This document shows positions 8,654 to 17,131 of a stretch of 64,000 bases of DNA, piece by piece. The notes beneath the pieces were generated by a model. The model saw nothing but the letters and a program-made list of their open reading frames with translations, was not told the DNA's origin and made no database searches. Source of the DNA: Phytoactinopolyspora halophila (GTDB taxonomy: Bacteria; Actinomycetota; Actinomycetes; Jiangellales; Jiangellaceae); the NCBI RefSeq assembly GCF_003287285.1, contig NZ_QMIG01000003.1:248001-312000 (forward strand). Direction: 5' to 3'. A program made the translations under genes and the position numbers. The first letter of the stretch is position 1. The number at the start of each line of letters is the position of its first letter.

Positions 8654-10008
8654 GAGAGATCACGCAAGGCGTCCTCGATGCCCCGGTGAAATGTCGGGTA
8701 GGCGTAGATCATGTGGCGCAGCCGCTCCACGGGTACCTCACCGTGCACCGCCACCGCGAGGGCCCCCAGGACCTCGCCGCCGGTCGGCCCGGCCGAGGTG
8801 GCGCCGACGAGGACACCGCGCTCGGCATCCGCGACCAGCTTGATAGCGCCGTCGTTGCCGGCCTTGTGGATGAAACCACGCGCCGTAGACGGCACCTCGG
8901 CGACACCGGTCTGCACGGCGAGGTTGGCCTCGCGTGCCTGCTGTTCCGTGAGACCGACCGCGCCGATCTCGGGATCGGTGAACGTCACCCTCGGCAGCGC
9001 CCGGTAATCGGCCAGGGGCCCGTCCTCACCGAGGATCTCCCGGACAACGATGCCGGCCTGATACGTCGCGACATGGGTGAAGGCACCCCGCCCGGTGACA
9101 TCGCCCACGGCCCACAGATTCTCACCGGCACGCAGGCGATCGTCGACGGCGACACGCGGCGCGGACGGATCCAGGCCCACCGTGTCGACACCGAGCCGTC
9201 CGAGATCGGCACGGCGCCCGACCGACACCAGCAGCCGCTCCGCATCCAGGCCGCTCCCGTCCTGCAACGTCAGGGTGAAACGGTCGCCGTCGCGCCCGAC
9301 CTTCGCGGCGCGGCTGTCCGTGTGCACGGCAATCCCGTCAGCTTCCAGGGCCGTCCGGGCGATCCGCGACGCCTCCGGCTCCTCGCCCGGCAACACGCGA
9401 TCCTGCGCCTCGACCACCGTCACCCGCGAACCGAACCGGGCATAAGCTTGCGCCAATTCCAGGCCAATCGCGCCACCGCCAAGCACCAGCAGCGACTCGG
9501 GCACCTCCGCGGCCTCGAGCGCCTGGCGGTTCGTCCAATACGGCGTGCCGGCCAGCCCGTCGATCGGCGGGATGATCGGCGACGTGCCCGCTGCCAGCAC
9601 CACGCCGCGCCGCGCCTCGAACGTGGTGCCGTCCACCTCGACCCGGCCCGGGCCAGCTAGCTTTCCCCAGCCCCGGACGAGCCGGCCTCCCCGGCCGGTG
9701 AACCGCTCTGCGGCGATGCGATCGTCCCAGTTCGTGGTGGCCTCGTCCCGGATCCGCCGCGCCACCGGCGTCCAATCCGGGCTCACCTCGGCCCGCCCGG
9801 ACATGCCGTTGGCCCGGCGCGTCTCGGCAACCAGGTCTCCCGCGCGTATGGCCATCTTGCTGGGAATGCATCCCCAATACGGGCACTCGCCGCCGACCAG
9901 CTCGCCCTCGATGGCAACCACGTCGAGACCAGCATCCGCCAGGGACCCAGCGACCGTCTCCCCGCCGACACCCATGCCGACAACGACGACGTCGACCTGC
10001 TCGTTCAT
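8650..10008 (-). CDS. FAD-dependent disulfide oxidoreductase, paralogue of the next gene
   Basis: A 452-residue protein of the same fold as the gene downstream. It shows the FAD loop VVGMGVGGETVAG, the redox pair Cys42/Cys47 (CPYWGCIPSK), a second nucleotide loop LVLGGGAIGLELAQAYARFG, LWAVGDVTG and the C-terminal YAYPTFHRGI with the conserved His. The start is ATG 10008, preceded by GGAGAAGG; an adjoining GTG would give one extra residue. The two tandem enzymes differ in most positions, so the duplication is old. Physiological substrate unknown. Confidence 0.87.
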   Translation of the reverse strand: MNEQVDVVVVGMGVGGETVAGSLADAGLDVVAIEGELVGGECPYWGCIPSKMAIRAGDLVAETRRANGMSGRAEVSPDWTPVARRIRDEATTNWDDRIAAERFTGRGGRLVRGWGKLAGPGRVEVDGTTFEARRGVVLAAGTSPIIPPIDGLAGTPYWTNRQALEAAEVPESLLVLGGGAIGLELAQAYARFGSRVTVVEAQDRVLPGEEPEASRIARTALEADGIAVHTDSRAAKVGRDGDRFTLTLQDGSGLDAERLLVSVGRRADLGRLGVDTVGLDPSAPRVAVDDRLRAGENLWAVGDVTGRGAFTHVATYQAGIVVREILGEDGPLADYRALPRVTFTDPEIGAVGLTEQQAREANLAVQTGVAEVPSTARGFIHKAGNDGAIKLVADAERGVLVGATSAGPTGGEVLGALAVAVHGEVPVERLRHMIYAYPTFHRGIEDALRDLS

Positions 10009-10304
10009 CACACCTTCTCCTCATCCACGATTTCGATGCCGCCATAGAACGCGACATACTTCTTGATCTTGCGGGCCAACGGGAACGGCCTGCGGTAGCT
10101 CCACGCTGCGTCCGGGAGCTCGACCCCGTCGACCGAAACCGTGTAATACGAGGCAATACCCTTCCACGGGCACAAGGTGCGTGTCCGGGTCGCAGTGAAA
10201 TACTCCGGGTTGATCGCGCCTGGCGGGAAATAGCGCTGGCCTTCGACCATCGTCGTCTCGTCGCTCTCGGCGACGACGGCGCCGTTCCATATCGCGCGAA
10301 CCAT
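10008..10304 (-). CDS. DUF427 domain protein
   Basis: A 98-residue DUF427 protein (VRAIWNGAVVAESDET near the start, CPWKGIASYYTV in the middle, AWSYRRPFPLARKIKKYVAFYGG near the end). Members are small single-domain beta proteins with no assigned reaction. The start is ATG 10304, seven bases after GGAGGAG; an in-frame extension to 10358 is less likely. It is the first gene of a three-gene operon with the two flavoproteins, with one- or four-base overlaps throughout, so a shared redox role is plausible. Confidence 0.85.
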   Translation of the reverse strand: MVRAIWNGAVVAESDETTMVEGQRYFPPGAINPEYFTATRTRTLCPWKGIASYYTVSVDGVELPDAAWSYRRPFPLARKIKKYVAFYGGIEIVDEEKV

Positions 10305-10547
10305 GGCGAGTCTCCTCCGCGTGTTGGCTGCACCAGGTAAACGAGTACGGAACGGCAACCGCCAGGGTGATTGTCAGGCCGCTGACACTCCACCCGCGTT
10401 TTCGATACCGCGTCCATGGTTCTGGGGAGTTTGCCCTCTGCCTCGATCCCCACCCGCCGACGGACGACCCCACCGACCTCGGCTTCCCGCCGGGCAGCCC
10501 GGCCGGTGTCGTCCTCACGTTGATCCTTGAGGCGGGATAATGTCATC

Positions 10548-10565
10548 TACGACGGGCGCATAGTA
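10548..10565. promoter_or_regulatory. BlaI-type operator, blaI promoter
   Basis: TACGACGGGCGCATAGTA matches the dyad TACTAT-N6-ATAGTA found at three other places in the window, with two mismatches in the left arm and identical spacing. It lies eleven bases before the repressor's GTG and just after a GATAAT that could be the -10 box (10536-10541). This position implies autoregulation. Confidence 0.6.
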
Positions 10566-10576
10566 CAGTCGAATTC

Positions 10577-10963
10577 GTGGCAGATCGCGCGCGAGAGCTG
10601 AGCAATCTCTTCGGTCCCCTCGGTGCCGAGGTCATGGACACGTTGTGGTCCTCGGACGAGCCGATGACCGTTCGTGCGGTGCTGGAGGGGCTCAACCGGC
10701 GCCGCACGGAGCCACTCGCCTACACGACCGTGATGACCGTGCTCGGCCGATTGGCCGAACGCGGAGCCGCCACCCGCACGCGGTCCGGCCGGGGCTACGT
10801 CTACCAGCCCGCGGTGCGAGACGCTGCCGAACTCGCGGTGCGTGATGTTGTCCGTGATCACGGCGATGCTGCCATCGCCCACTTCGTCGATCAGGCGAGC
10901 GCCGACCCCGAGCTGCGAGATCGTTTGCGGGCACTGCTGGAGCCAGGGGGTGAGCCGACATGA
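10577..10963 (+). CDS. BlaI/MecI/CopY-family transcriptional repressor
   Basis: A 128-residue winged-helix repressor. LGAEVMDTLWSSDEPMTVRAVLEGLN forms the helix-turn-helix, and TTVMTVLGRLAERGAATRTRSGRGYVYQP is the family's recognition helix and wing. The C-terminal half is the dimerisation region that the partner protease usually cleaves. The start is GTG with no clear ribosome-binding site, so the message may be leaderless. The stop overlaps the M56 protease gene by four bases. The target site is probably the TACTAT-N6-ATAGTA dyad seen here and upstream of a methyltransferase and a SHOCT protein. Confidence 0.92.
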   Translation: MADRARELSNLFGPLGAEVMDTLWSSDEPMTVRAVLEGLNRRRTEPLAYTTVMTVLGRLAERGAATRTRSGRGYVYQPAVRDAAELAVRDVVRDHGDAAIAHFVDQASADPELRDRLRALLEPGGEPT

Positions 10964-11841
10964 GGTCACACGCCACCCGGCACCTGGCGCACGGCGTCCT
11001 GCTGGGGGCGCTCGCTGTCACGGCGGTCGACGGCCTCGTCATACTGGGCAGCTATCTCGTGATGCTGACCTCGGTGATCGGTGGGCCTGCTTCGCTGCCC
11101 GAGCTGACGCCGTCGGTGGTGGCGTTCGGGGTTCTAATGATCACGTTCTGGTCGAGCGTGGCGTTCGGTGGGCTGAGCGCGCTCGCACGGCAGGGCACGC
11201 GCACCGTCAGGCTGGCGCGCTGGGTCGCCCGGGCCGCGGTTCCCGCCTCACCGAAGCTTGCCGCCGCGGCCGGCCGTGCCGAATCGCCGGCACCTGTCCT
11301 GGAGATTCCTGACCAGACGCCGTACGCGTTCACCTACGGAATCTGGCGCCCGCGTGTCGTCGCCAGCGCGGGTCTGGTAAACTCGGCGACGCGCGACGAG
11401 CTCGCCGCCGTGCTGCGGCACGAGAGCTACCACGTGCGCCACCGGGACCCACTCAAGGTACTCGCCCTGCGTACGTGGGCCGCGGCGCTCTTCTTCGTTC
11501 CGCTCGTGAGCCGCTTTCTTGCGCGTGTTCTCGATCACCAGGAGCTCAAGGCCGACCGCGCGGCCATGCACGATTGTGGCGTGCCTCCCGTCGCCGGCGC
11601 GTTGCTCAAATCCGCCGGCGAGCCATCCACGATGCCGGGCACCGCCGTGGCGGCAATGGGTGGCCCGGCACTCCTCGACACGCGCGTGGCCCAACTGGAG
11701 ACCGGTCACGCCCCGCGACTCTGCCGCCCCGTTCCGCCGTCCGTGCTGTTCACCAGCCTTCCGGGGATCGCGCTCATCGCCAGCTACGGCGTCCTCCTCT
11801 ATCACGTCTGCATCGCTTCCCAGATGTGCTGCCTGGTCTGA
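10960..11841 (+). CDS. M56-family membrane metalloprotease (BlaR1-like, no sensor domain)
   Basis: A 293-residue integral membrane protease. Membrane segments lie near residues 12-40 and 52-75 and at the C-terminus (near 255-280). The zinc motif HESYH is at 154-158 and a third ligand is likely in ELKAD, about forty residues later. The C-terminal penicillin-binding domain of BlaR1 is missing, as is usual for actinobacterial BlaR-like partners, so the signal need not be a beta-lactam. Coupled to the blaI-type gene, it probably cleaves that repressor to induce the regulon. Confidence 0.88.
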   Translation: MRSHATRHLAHGVLLGALAVTAVDGLVILGSYLVMLTSVIGGPASLPELTPSVVAFGVLMITFWSSVAFGGLSALARQGTRTVRLARWVARAAVPASPKLAAAAGRAESPAPVLEIPDQTPYAFTYGIWRPRVVASAGLVNSATRDELAAVLRHESYHVRHRDPLKVLALRTWAAALFFVPLVSRFLARVLDHQELKADRAAMHDCGVPPVAGALLKSAGEPSTMPGTAVAAMGGPALLDTRVAQLETGHAPRLCRPVPPSVLFTSLPGIALIASYGVLLYHVCIASQMCCLV

Positions 11842-11877
11842 GCCGACGTGACATTCCGCGTGGCACGACGTAGCAAG

Positions 11878-11911
11878 TACTATAAGTTTATAGTACTATA
11901 TCTGAATAGTA
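11878..11911. promoter_or_regulatory. Two overlapping BlaI-type operators
   Basis: TACTATAAGTTTATAGTA (11878-11895) and TACTATATCTGAATAGTA (11894-11911) share two bases. Each has perfect 6-base arms around a 6-base centre. The first lies inside a 22-base perfect inverted repeat (11876-11897). They end 38 bases upstream of the methyltransferase ATG and stand out as AT-rich in GC-rich DNA. Confidence 0.75.
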
Positions 11912-11949
11912 ATTCAGTCGGGCAACAACACCGATACGGAGGCTCCGAC

Positions 11950-12606
11950 ATGTCCACCCGTCCAGACCACCACGAACCCGAAGGCGCTACGCACGCCGTC
12001 GCCCGCCAGCGCAAGCTCTGGAACCGGCAGGCTCCCCGATACGACCGCCAGATCGCGTTCTGGGAACGGCATCTCTTCGACGATGCCCGCGCGTGGACCT
12101 GTGCCCGCGCGTCCGGCAGCGTCCTGGAGGTCGCTGCCGGAACCGCCCGGAACCTGCCCTACTACAGCGCGGACATCCAGTTCACCGGACTCGACGTCAG
12201 CCCGGCCATGCTGGACATCGCCGCCGACCGCGCCCGCGACCTCGGCCGCACGGTGCAACTCGACGACGGGGACGCCCACGCGCTCCCCTACGACGACGCC
12301 ACGTTCGACACGGTCGTCTGTACCTTCTCGCTGTGCAACATCCCCGACCATCGTCGCGCCATCACCGAGATGTATCGGGTCCTGCGCCCGGGCGGCACGC
12401 TCCTGCTCGCCGACCACGTGGTCAGCACGAGCCGCCCGATCGCCGTCCTGCAGAAAGTGATCGAGAAGGCGACGTTCTGGCTGGTCGCAGATTCACAAAC
12501 CCGCAGGCCCATGCCGCTCGTCGTCGACACAGGCTTCGTCATCGACGAGCAACGCCGGTACAAGAAAGGAATCGTCGAGCTCATTCAGGCGCACAAGCCC
12601 TCGTGA
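11950..12606 (+). CDS. Class I SAM-dependent methyltransferase
   Basis: A 218-residue UbiE/Methyltransf_11-type enzyme. The SAM site is VLEVAAGTARNL, followed by GLDVSPAMLDIAADRA and the post-loop FDTVVCTFSLCNIPD and RVLRPGGTLLLADH. The start is the ATG at 11950, with CGGAGG upstream, rather than the longer frame from 11848 that would cross the operators. The acceptor substrate cannot be told from sequence; phospholipid or quinone methylation are possibilities. Placed directly behind two BlaI-type operators, it is probably induced together with the repressor/protease pair. Confidence 0.88.
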   Translation: MSTRPDHHEPEGATHAVARQRKLWNRQAPRYDRQIAFWERHLFDDARAWTCARASGSVLEVAAGTARNLPYYSADIQFTGLDVSPAMLDIAADRARDLGRTVQLDDGDAHALPYDDATFDTVVCTFSLCNIPDHRRAITEMYRVLRPGGTLLLADHVVSTSRPIAVLQKVIEKATFWLVADSQTRRPMPLVVDTGFVIDEQRRYKKGIVELIQAHKPS

Positions 12607-12657
12607 CGAGGTGGCGAGCTCCTGCAGCTAGCCGTTGGCGCGCGCCGCGTGGACAGC

Positions 12658-13587
12658 TTACCGGGGAACATGTCCCGTGCCGGCTCGCATGTGGTGCTCG
12701 GTGACCGCGAGCCGCTCCGGCGCCGAGGAGCTCAAGTCCTCCGTGCGGCGGGCGAACCGCCGCGCCCAGGGAACGGCGGACAAGCCGTGCGCGTAGACGC
12801 TCAGGACGACGGTCGTGCCGGCTACCAACATGATCGTGTCGGCATGCGCGATCCCGGTTCGCTCCACCACGAGAAGCGCGAACAGGATTGACGCGAGACC
12901 ACGCGGACCGAACTACCCCAGGAAGATCACCGTCTCGACCTGGACCTTCGACGCGATCATCGCCACGGCCACCGCAAGTACGCGCACCACCGCCAGGCTC
13001 AGCACCGCGTACGCGACGACCCGCCAGTCCAGGTCGGCCAGCCGGGGCCCGGCGATCACCGCACCGAACATGGCGAACGTGAGCATCGCCAGCAGCTCGC
13101 CCTCGGAGAACTCGTGAACGTGCGGGCACTGCTCGCGAGCTACGGTGCCGAAACACAGCCCGGCCACGAACGCGGCGATGAATCCATTGCCGGTGGTCGA
13201 CTCGGCGAGCGCATACGCCAGCACCGCCAGCGCCAGGACGGACAGGCGCCGGTAGGTCGACGTCATCGATCCCATCGCGTCGAGGCGTTTGAGCATCCAC
13301 CCACCCGCCGTGCCTGCCAGGACGCCCGCGGCCGCACCGAGGCCGATCTGCCGCACGGTGAACCACACCCACTCGCCGGCGGAGCCGTTCGCTCCCTCGC
13401 CGGTTGCCACCACGGCGGCCAGCAGCACCACCGGCAGGGCGAGCCCGTCGTTGAGGCCGCTCTCCACGTTCAGCGTTTGCCGGATCCGCACCAGTAGCCG
13501 CCGATCAGAGATCACAGCCGCGCCGAGTGCCGCGTCGGTGGGGACAGTCCGGCAGCCCCGCCATATTCGCCGATCAGTTCGGCTCAA
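12658..13587 (-). pseudogene. Broken Na+/H+ antiporter (CPA1 family)
   Basis: The frame encodes the middle and end of a CPA1 cation:proton antiporter: TDAALGAAV, LNVESGLNDGLALP, FIAAFVAGLCFG, VIFLG, then FGPRGLASILFALLVVERTG. Two lesions are visible. The first third of the family (early membrane helices before TDAALG) is missing, and an in-frame TAG at 12913-12915 interrupts VIFLG-(W)-FGPRGLAS, where relatives have Trp (TGG). A reading frame continues undamaged after the stop to 12658. The 5' boundary is approximate. A functional antiporter is unlikely. Confidence 0.82.
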
Positions 13588-13740
13588 CCGGTCGACGCGG
13601 CACGCGCATGCCCGCGATGATGTTTCTAACGCGCGCCGATCAACGTGTGCTGGATCACGGAGCGGCCACGGCAGGCTGTACCAGGCTGCTCCGAGTTTCC
13701 GGCAGGTTCATCCCCAGGGCTATCCGGTGCGGAGGTGTCG

Positions 13741-15027
13741 ATGGTGGATTCGCGGGCATTACATGATCACGCGGCGGTTCGCGGCTATGTCGAGCAGATC
13801 TGTTTCAAGACCGGACCGCCGCGCGTGGTGGGCGCCGAGCTGGAGTGGCTCGTCGCCGATCCCCGCAGACCCGATCAACCCGTACCGATCGACCATCTCC
13901 GCGACGTCCTCAACAGGGCCGGCCCGTTCCCCGGCGGCAGTACCGCCACCTTCGAACCCGGCGGCCAGGTCGAGCTGAGCTCCCCGCCGCTGAACCTCTC
14001 CGCCTGCTGGCACGCGGTGGATGCCGACGTCGGCCACCTGCGCCACGCGCTCCGCGACGCGGGCTTCTCGCTCGTTCCATCGGCGATCGATCCGTGCCGC
14101 CAGCCCTATCGCCAGATCAACCATCCGCGCTACGACGCGATGGAAGCGTACTTCGACCGCCGCGGCCATCGCGGCCGGGTGATGATGTGCAGCACGGCGT
14201 CTATCCAGATCAATCTCGACGCCGGGGCCGACCGTGCCGACGTCGCCCGGCGATGGCACCTACTGAACGCGGTGGGGCCGGCGATGGTGGCCGCCTTCGC
14301 GAACTCCCCGATGCACGCCGGACGGGTGACGGGCTGGAAGTCCACCCGCCAGGCCGTCTGGCAGCTACTCGACCCGCCGCGCACCCGTCAGCCGCCGGGA
14401 CCGGATCCCGCAGGGGCGTGGACGCGTTACCTGCTCGACGCCCCGCTCATGCTACTGCGCACCGGTGAACCGCCGTGGACACCCGATCCCGGTGTCACGT
14501 TCGGGGCATGGATGAACGCCAGCACGGCGGGTACGAACGGCGACGGTGTCTCGACGCTGCCCTCCCTGGCGTCCCTATCGTTGCCGCCTTCCCAGGATGA
14601 TCTCGATTACCACCTCACCACGCTGTTCCCTCCCGTACGTCCGCGAGGCTGGCTGGAAATCCGCTACGTCGACACCCAAGCACCCGAGTTCTGGGCCGTA
14701 CCGGTGGCAGTCCTGACGGCGCTGGTCGGTGTCCCGTGGGCCGGCGAGATCGCCATGGCGGCAGCCGAACCCGTCACCGGTGCGTGGCTCGATGCCGCGC
14801 GGCACGCGATGGATCACCCCGGACTGGCACGTGCAGCACGGACCTGCTTCGACGCGGCCGTCGCCGCGTTGCCCACGATCGGCGCCGATCCGCGACTGGT
14901 CGCGCTCGTCGAGTCCTTCCTCGAACGATATGTCGCCCAAGCCCGATGCCCGGCCGACGACGCCCGCGCGGGCACGCCATCTGTGACCGCCGCCGTCCCC
15001 GTCACCGAATCCGAGGAGCTCACATGA
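13741..15027 (+). CDS. egtA: Glutamate-cysteine ligase, ergothioneine pathway
   Basis: Makes gamma-glutamylcysteine, the sulfur donor for ergothioneine. The 428-residue GCS2-type ligase has GAELEWLVAD near the start, FEPGGQVELSSPP, MCSTASIQINLDAG and a late LEIRYVDTQAP. The start is ATG 13741, five bases after GGAGG; the frame is open further upstream without a better start. It is the first of four overlapping genes egtA-egtB-egtC-egtD. Confidence 0.93.
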   Translation: MVDSRALHDHAAVRGYVEQICFKTGPPRVVGAELEWLVADPRRPDQPVPIDHLRDVLNRAGPFPGGSTATFEPGGQVELSSPPLNLSACWHAVDADVGHLRHALRDAGFSLVPSAIDPCRQPYRQINHPRYDAMEAYFDRRGHRGRVMMCSTASIQINLDAGADRADVARRWHLLNAVGPAMVAAFANSPMHAGRVTGWKSTRQAVWQLLDPPRTRQPPGPDPAGAWTRYLLDAPLMLLRTGEPPWTPDPGVTFGAWMNASTAGTNGDGVSTLPSLASLSLPPSQDDLDYHLTTLFPPVRPRGWLEIRYVDTQAPEFWAVPVAVLTALVGVPWAGEIAMAAAEPVTGAWLDAARHAMDHPGLARAARTCFDAAVAALPTIGADPRLVALVESFLERYVAQARCPADDARAGTPSVTAAVPVTESEELT

Positions 15028-16367
15028 AGCCGATCACACCCGCCGCCGCGGCACCCGCCGACGCCGACGAGGAACGCATCAAGGCCACCGTCGCCGACGA
15101 GCTCGAACGCGTGCGGCAGCGCAGCTTCGGCCTGACCACGGCCGTCCTCGACGAGGACGAACTCGTCGCCCAGCATTCTCAGCTGATGTCACCGCTGGTG
15201 TGGGACCTTGCCCACGTCGGCAACTACGAAGAGCTGTGGTTGCTGCGCGCCGCCGCCGGTATCGAACCGATGCGCCCGGAGATCGACGACCTCTACGACG
15301 CGTTCGAGCATCCCCGCGCCGAGCGCCCGTCGCTGCCGTTGCTCGGTCCGAGCGAGGCCAGCGACTACATCGGACTCGTCCGGCGCAAGGTCTTGGACTC
15401 GCTCGACGGCCTGCGGTTGACGCCGGATCGCTCGCTCATGGACAGCGGCTTCGTCTACCGCATGGTGATCCAGCACGAGCACCAGCACGACGAGACCATG
15501 CTCGCCACCCACCAGCTACGCCGCGGCGAACCGGCGCTCCCCGCCACGGACCCGCTGCCCGCGCCCCACGACGGCCACGTACCGGCCGAGGTGCTGGTCG
15601 AGGCCGGCGAGTTCGTCATGGGCACGTCGGCCGATCCGTGGGCCTACGACAACGAGCGTCCCGCGCACCAGGTCGACGTCCCGGCGTTCTGGATCGACAC
15701 CGTGCCGGTGTCCAACGGCGCCTACGCCGAGTTCGTCGTCGACGGCGGCTACGACGATCCGCGCTGGTGGAGCGCCGACGGCTGGGAGTGGCGGAACCGG
15801 TCAGGCAAGCGCGCCCCCGCGTTCTGGATCCGCGACGGCGAGCAGTGGTGCCGCCGGCGCTTCGGGCGGGTGGAGCCGCTGCCGGCCGACGAGCCCGTGC
15901 AGCACGTCTGCTGGTACGAGGCCGACGCCTACGCCCGCTGGGCCGGCAAGCGACTGCCCACCGAGATCGAGTGGGAGAAGGCCGCCTCCTGGGAGCCGTC
16001 CACCCGCACCAAGCGGCGCTTTCCCTGGGGCGACGACGCGCCCACCGCCGGGCACGCCAACCTCGGCCAGCTTCGCCATCGGCCCGCACCGACCGGCTCG
16101 TTCCCCGGCGGGTCGTCGCCGGTGGGCGCCCGGCAGATGCTCGGCGACGTCTGGGAATGGACGTCGAGCGACTTCACCGGCCACCCCGGGTTCTGCATGT
16201 TCCCCTACCCGGAGTATTCCGAGGTGTTCTTCGGCGCCGGGTACAAGGTCTTGCGGGGCGGCTCGTGGGCCACCGACCCGGTAGCCTGCCGAAACACGTT
16301 CCGCAACTGGGACTACCCCATCCGGCGGCAGATCTTCGCCGGATTCCGCTGCGCGAGGGATGCCTGA
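15024..16367 (+). CDS. egtB: Ergothioneine sulfoxide synthase (hercynylcysteine-forming)
   Basis: Non-heme iron enzyme that joins hercynine and gamma-glutamylcysteine with O2. The 447-residue protein has an N-terminal DinB-like domain with the likely iron ligands His64 (DLAHVGNYEE) and His151/His155 (QHEHQHDET), and a C-terminal formylglycine-generating-enzyme-like domain from VEAGEFVMGT to FRCARD. The start overlaps the egtA stop by four bases. All family landmarks are intact. Confidence 0.95.
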   Translation: MKPITPAAAAPADADEERIKATVADELERVRQRSFGLTTAVLDEDELVAQHSQLMSPLVWDLAHVGNYEELWLLRAAAGIEPMRPEIDDLYDAFEHPRAERPSLPLLGPSEASDYIGLVRRKVLDSLDGLRLTPDRSLMDSGFVYRMVIQHEHQHDETMLATHQLRRGEPALPATDPLPAPHDGHVPAEVLVEAGEFVMGTSADPWAYDNERPAHQVDVPAFWIDTVPVSNGAYAEFVVDGGYDDPRWWSADGWEWRNRSGKRAPAFWIRDGEQWCRRRFGRVEPLPADEPVQHVCWYEADAYARWAGKRLPTEIEWEKAASWEPSTRTKRRFPWGDDAPTAGHANLGQLRHRPAPTGSFPGGSSPVGARQMLGDVWEWTSSDFTGHPGFCMFPYPEYSEVFFGAGYKVLRGGSWATDPVACRNTFRNWDYPIRRQIFAGFRCARDA

Positions 16368-17131
16368 TGTGCCGCCACCTGGCCTACCTCGGCACGCCGG
16401 CATCCCTGGCCGCGCTCCTGCTGGACCCGCCGCACTCGCTGGTGCGGCAGTCCTACGCGCCCGCGCTGCAACGGCACGGCACCGTCAACGTCGACGGGTT
16501 CGGCGCCGGCTGGTACCCGCAGCACCGTACCGATGACCCGCAGCACCGCACCGCCCCGGTTCGCTACCGCCGCGCCCAGCCGATCTGGTCCGATGCGTCG
16601 TTCGCCAGCCTGGCGCCCGCCGTGGAAGCGCGATGCGTGCTCGGCGCCGTGCGCGGCGGCACACCCGGCTTTCCCGCCGACGAGTCCTGCGTCGCGCCGT
16701 TCACCCACGGACCATGGCTGTTCAGCCACAACGGCAAGGTCACCGACTGGGCGCGGGTGCGCAAGACCCTCCGCGAGGCCGTGGCCGACATCCCGGACGC
16801 GCTGGCTCCGGTCGATTCGGCGTTCCTCTTCGGCCTGGCCGTGGCCCGGTGGGAGGGCGGCGACACGCTGGGCGGCGGGCTTGCCGGCGTGATGAGCGAC
16901 GTCGCCCGCGCGGGCGGCGGATGGCTCAACCTGCTCGCCACCGACGGCCACCACCTGGCCGCCACCGTGCATGGTGACACCCTTTACCTGCGCACCGACC
17001 CGGGCTCCGTCGTGATCGCCTCCGAACCCGTCGACGACGACCCGGCCTGGACCGAACTGCCGCCCGATTCGCTCGTCGAGGCAAGTCTCGACGGTGTGAC
17101 CCGCACCGACCTTCGTGTGGAGCACGTATGA
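16367..17131 (+). CDS. egtC: Gamma-glutamyl-hercynylcysteine sulfoxide hydrolase
   Basis: Class II glutamine amidotransferase-type hydrolase that removes the glutamyl group. The start shares one base with the egtB stop, giving an N-terminal MCRHLAYLG with Cys2 as the catalytic nucleophile after Met removal. FGAGWYP, VRGGTPGF, PWLFSHNGKV and the C-terminal VIASEPVDDDP are the family motifs. Length 254 residues, normal for EgtC. The stop overlaps egtD by four bases. Confidence 0.94.
   Translation: MCRHLAYLGTPASLAALLLDPPHSLVRQSYAPALQRHGTVNVDGFGAGWYPQHRTDDPQHRTAPVRYRRAQPIWSDASFASLAPAVEARCVLGAVRGGTPGFPADESCVAPFTHGPWLFSHNGKVTDWARVRKTLREAVADIPDALAPVDSAFLFGLAVARWEGGDTLGGGLAGVMSDVARAGGGWLNLLATDGHHLAATVHGDTLYLRTDPGSVVIASEPVDDDPAWTELPPDSLVEASLDGVTRTDLRVEHV

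Noticed and set aside
10960-11841. Beta-lactam sensor BlaR1
   Set aside because: The protein ends shortly after the protease domain; the penicillin-binding sensor domain is absent and no beta-lactamase gene is in the window.
15200-16350. Long plus-strand frame running across egtB into egtC
   Set aside because: It is an out-of-frame reading of egtB that becomes the true egtC frame only from 16367; the start belongs at the MCRHLAYLG codon.
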